From Rubritepida flocculans DSM 14296 (lineage in GTDB: Bacteria; Pseudomonadota; Alphaproteobacteria; Acetobacterales; Acetobacteraceae): a stretch of DNA of 64,000 bases. The notes beneath the pieces were generated by a model. That model ran no database searches, was not told where the DNA came from, and saw only the letters and a program-made list of their open reading frames with translations. The position numbers were made by a program, and so were the translations under genes. The stretch is taken from contig NZ_AUDH01000001.1 of assembly GCF_000425365.1 (NCBI RefSeq), forward strand, positions 124,001 through 188,000, read 5' to 3'. Below, piece by piece: positions 62,677 to 64,000 of this stretch (position 1 is the stretch's first letter; every line of letters starts with the position of its first letter).

Positions 62677-63699
62677 ATGCGCCGCCTTCTGCTCGCCGGC
62701 CTCGCCGCGCTCACGCTCTCCGCCGGGGCCGCGGAGGCTCAGCAACGCACCCGGCTGACGGTCTACACCGCGCTGGAGAACGAGCAGCTCGCCCCCTTCA
62801 AGGCGGCCGCCGAACGCGCCGTGCCGGGCATCGAGATCGCCTGGGTGCGCGACTCCACGGGCGTGATCACCGCCCGCCTGATCGCCGAGCGCGCCAACCC
62901 GCGCGCCGACGTGATCTGGGGCCTCAGCGTGTTCAGCCTCCTCGCGCTGGAGGCGCAGGACATGCTCGAGCCCTACACGCCGCGCGGGGCCGAGGCGCTG
63001 CGCCCCAATTTCCGCAGCCCGCGCAGCCCGATGACCTGGACGGGGATGGACGCCTTCGTCTCCGCCATCTGCTTCAACCGCGTGGTGGCCCAGAGCCGTG
63101 GCCTGCCGCGCCCCTCGACCTGGGCCGATCTGCTGAACCCCGCCTTCCGCGGCCAGGTGGCGATGCCCAACCCGGCCTCCTCCGGCACGGGCTTCCTCAC
63201 CGTGGCGGGCTGGATGGGCGCGCAGGGCGAGGCGGCCGCCTGGGAGTACATGACGCGCCTGCACGAGAACATCCAGGTCTACACCCACTCGGGCAGCGCG
63301 CCCTGCAACAACGCCGCGCGCGGCGAATACGCCGTGGGCCTCAGCTTCGACATGCGCTCGGTGGCGCTGCGCAACCAGGGCGCGCCGATCGACGTGATCG
63401 TGCCGACCGACGGCGTGGGCTTCGACCTGGAGGCCACCGCCATCCTGCGCGGCACCCGCAACCTCGAGGCCGCGCGGCGGCTGGTGGACTGGACGGTGAG
63501 CCGCGAGGCGAACGAGCTCTACGGCCGCTTCTACGCGCTGGTGGCGCACCCCGATGTCGCGCCCTCGGTGCAGAACTACCCGGCCGAGTTCGCCCAGCGC
63601 CTGGTGAACCAGGATTTCGCCGCCATCGCTGCCCGGCGCGAAGAAATCCTGCGCGAATGGACGCGCCGCTTCGACGGCAAATCCGCCCCGCGCAACTGA
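62677..63699 (+). CDS. 2-aminoethylphosphonate ABC transporter substrate-binding protein
   Basis: A 340-residue periplasmic iron/AEP-type binding protein. Signal peptide: residues 1 to about 21 (ending AAEAQ). Blocks [71 protein letters not shown] and [18 protein letters not shown] fit the putative AEP-binding family (TIGR03261-like). Context (phnX divergent, ATPase overlapping downstream) supports phosphonate uptake over iron. AGGGAG precedes the ATG. Confidence 0.88.
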   Translation: MRRLLLAGLAALTLSAGAAEAQQRTRLTVYTALENEQLAPFKAAAERAVPGIEIAWVRDSTGVITARLIAERANPRADVIWGLSVFSLLALEAQDMLEPYTPRGAEALRPNFRSPRSPMTWTGMDAFVSAICFNRVVAQSRGLPRPSTWADLLNPAFRGQVAMPNPASSGTGFLTVAGWMGAQGEAAAWEYMTRLHENIQVYTHSGSAPCNNAARGEYAVGLSFDMRSVALRNQGAPIDVIVPTDGVGFDLEATAILRGTRNLEAARRLVDWTVSREANELYGRFYALVAHPDVAPSVQNYPAEFAQRLVNQDFAAIAARREEILREWTRRFDGKSAPRN

Positions 63700-64000
63700 T
63701 GTTCGACCTCGCGGCGCGCGCCGAGCCCCGGCCGGTCTATCTGACCGTGCAGGAGGTGACGAAGCGCTTCGGGCGCTTCGTGGCGCTCGACCGCGTCTCG
63801 CTCGAGATCCGCGAGGGCGAGTTCGTCTCCTTCCTCGGCCCCTCGGGCTGCGGCAAGACCACGCTGCTGCGCGCCATCGCCGGCCTCGATCCGCCGAGCG
63901 AGGGGCGCATCGTCCAGGCGGGGCGCGACATCACGCTGCTGCCGCCCGGCGAGCGGGATTTCGGCATCGTCTTCCAGTCCTACGCGCTGTTCCCCAACCT
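63699..64000 (+). CDS. ABC transporter ATP-binding protein for 2-aminoethylphosphonate (3' end outside window)
   Basis: The first 100 residues of an importer ATPase, cut by the window edge. [20 protein letters not shown] is followed by Walker [14 protein letters not shown] (46-57), then [20 protein letters not shown] with Q-loop Gln93. Its ATG overlaps the binding-protein stop (TGATG), so it is the second gene of the uptake operon; permease genes are expected to the right. Confidence 0.9.
   Translation, partial: MFDLAARAEPRPVYLTVQEVTKRFGRFVALDRVSLEIREGEFVSFLGPSGCGKTTLLRAIAGLDPPSEGRIVQAGRDITLLPPGERDFGIVFQSYALFPN

Overview
The window is about 74% GC by eye. It carries a dense set of alphaproteobacterial genes: xseB-ispA-dxs-tlyA, pth-rplY, a zinc-free L36, DUF1491 and DUF4170 proteins, and orphan Bug-type tricarboxylate receptors. 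Together these point to an Acetobacteraceae member of the Roseomonas type. This is an inference from gene content and composition; no rRNA or tRNA gene was seen to confirm it. The sequence looks chromosomal and mostly ordinary. There is no prophage, insertion sequence, CRISPR array or replication origin.

Layout. 1-5.6 kb: end of argH and a small LptM-like lipoprotein, convergent with ychF; a repeat-filled gap; pth and rplY; a chemoreceptor with a small exported partner. 5.7-14.2 kb: a Bug receptor and DUF4170 protein, then a TetR regulator and an uncharacterised catabolic operon (Gfo/Idh/MocA dehydrogenase, DUF993 protein, TIM-barrel isomerase, second Bug receptor). Facing it are an enolase-superfamily gene and a second TIM-barrel isomerase. 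14.3-19.7 kb: rpmJ, an NnrU protein, a bacterial voltage-gated sodium channel, two tandem M20 carbamoylase/amidohydrolase paralogues and a LysR regulator. 19.8-23.8 kb: dabB-dabA, an energy-coupled inorganic-carbon uptake system. 23.9-32.6 kb: a secreted protein, FkbM methyltransferase, SbmA/BacA-like transporter, small DUF proteins, dinB with a zinc-ribbon extension, a PhoX phosphatase, a ROK kinase, TusA and a histone-deacetylase-like protein. 32.7-39.1 kb: xseB-ispA-dxs-tlyA-FKBP convergent with uvrB. 39.2-45.0 kb: a Rieske oxygenase divergent from a solute-binding protein, creatininase-family hydrolase and two tandem FAD oxidases, probably a catabolic locus. 45.1-54.9 kb: a polysaccharide locus (polymerase/ligase, deacetylase, three glycosyltransferases, epimerase, flippase, Wzz-like protein). 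54.9-60.4 kb: a BMP-family ABC importer operon. 60.6-64.0 kb: 2-aminoethylphosphonate catabolism and uptake, cut by the right edge.

Two non-coding features stand out. First, a family of dispersed palindromes (core GGGCGGC...GCCGCCC) sits at gene ends, often supplies the TGA stop codons of the flanking genes, and is embedded in larger composite elements near 1.7, 16.3 and 50.2 kb. Second, a perfect-period 144-bp tandem array (four units plus a degenerate fifth) separates the two permease genes of the BMP importer; those genes would normally be adjacent.

The best candidates for undescribed biology are the TetR-controlled Gfo/DUF993/isomerase operon with its 22-bp operator palindrome, the FAD-oxidase-pair locus, and the modular palindromic repeat family.
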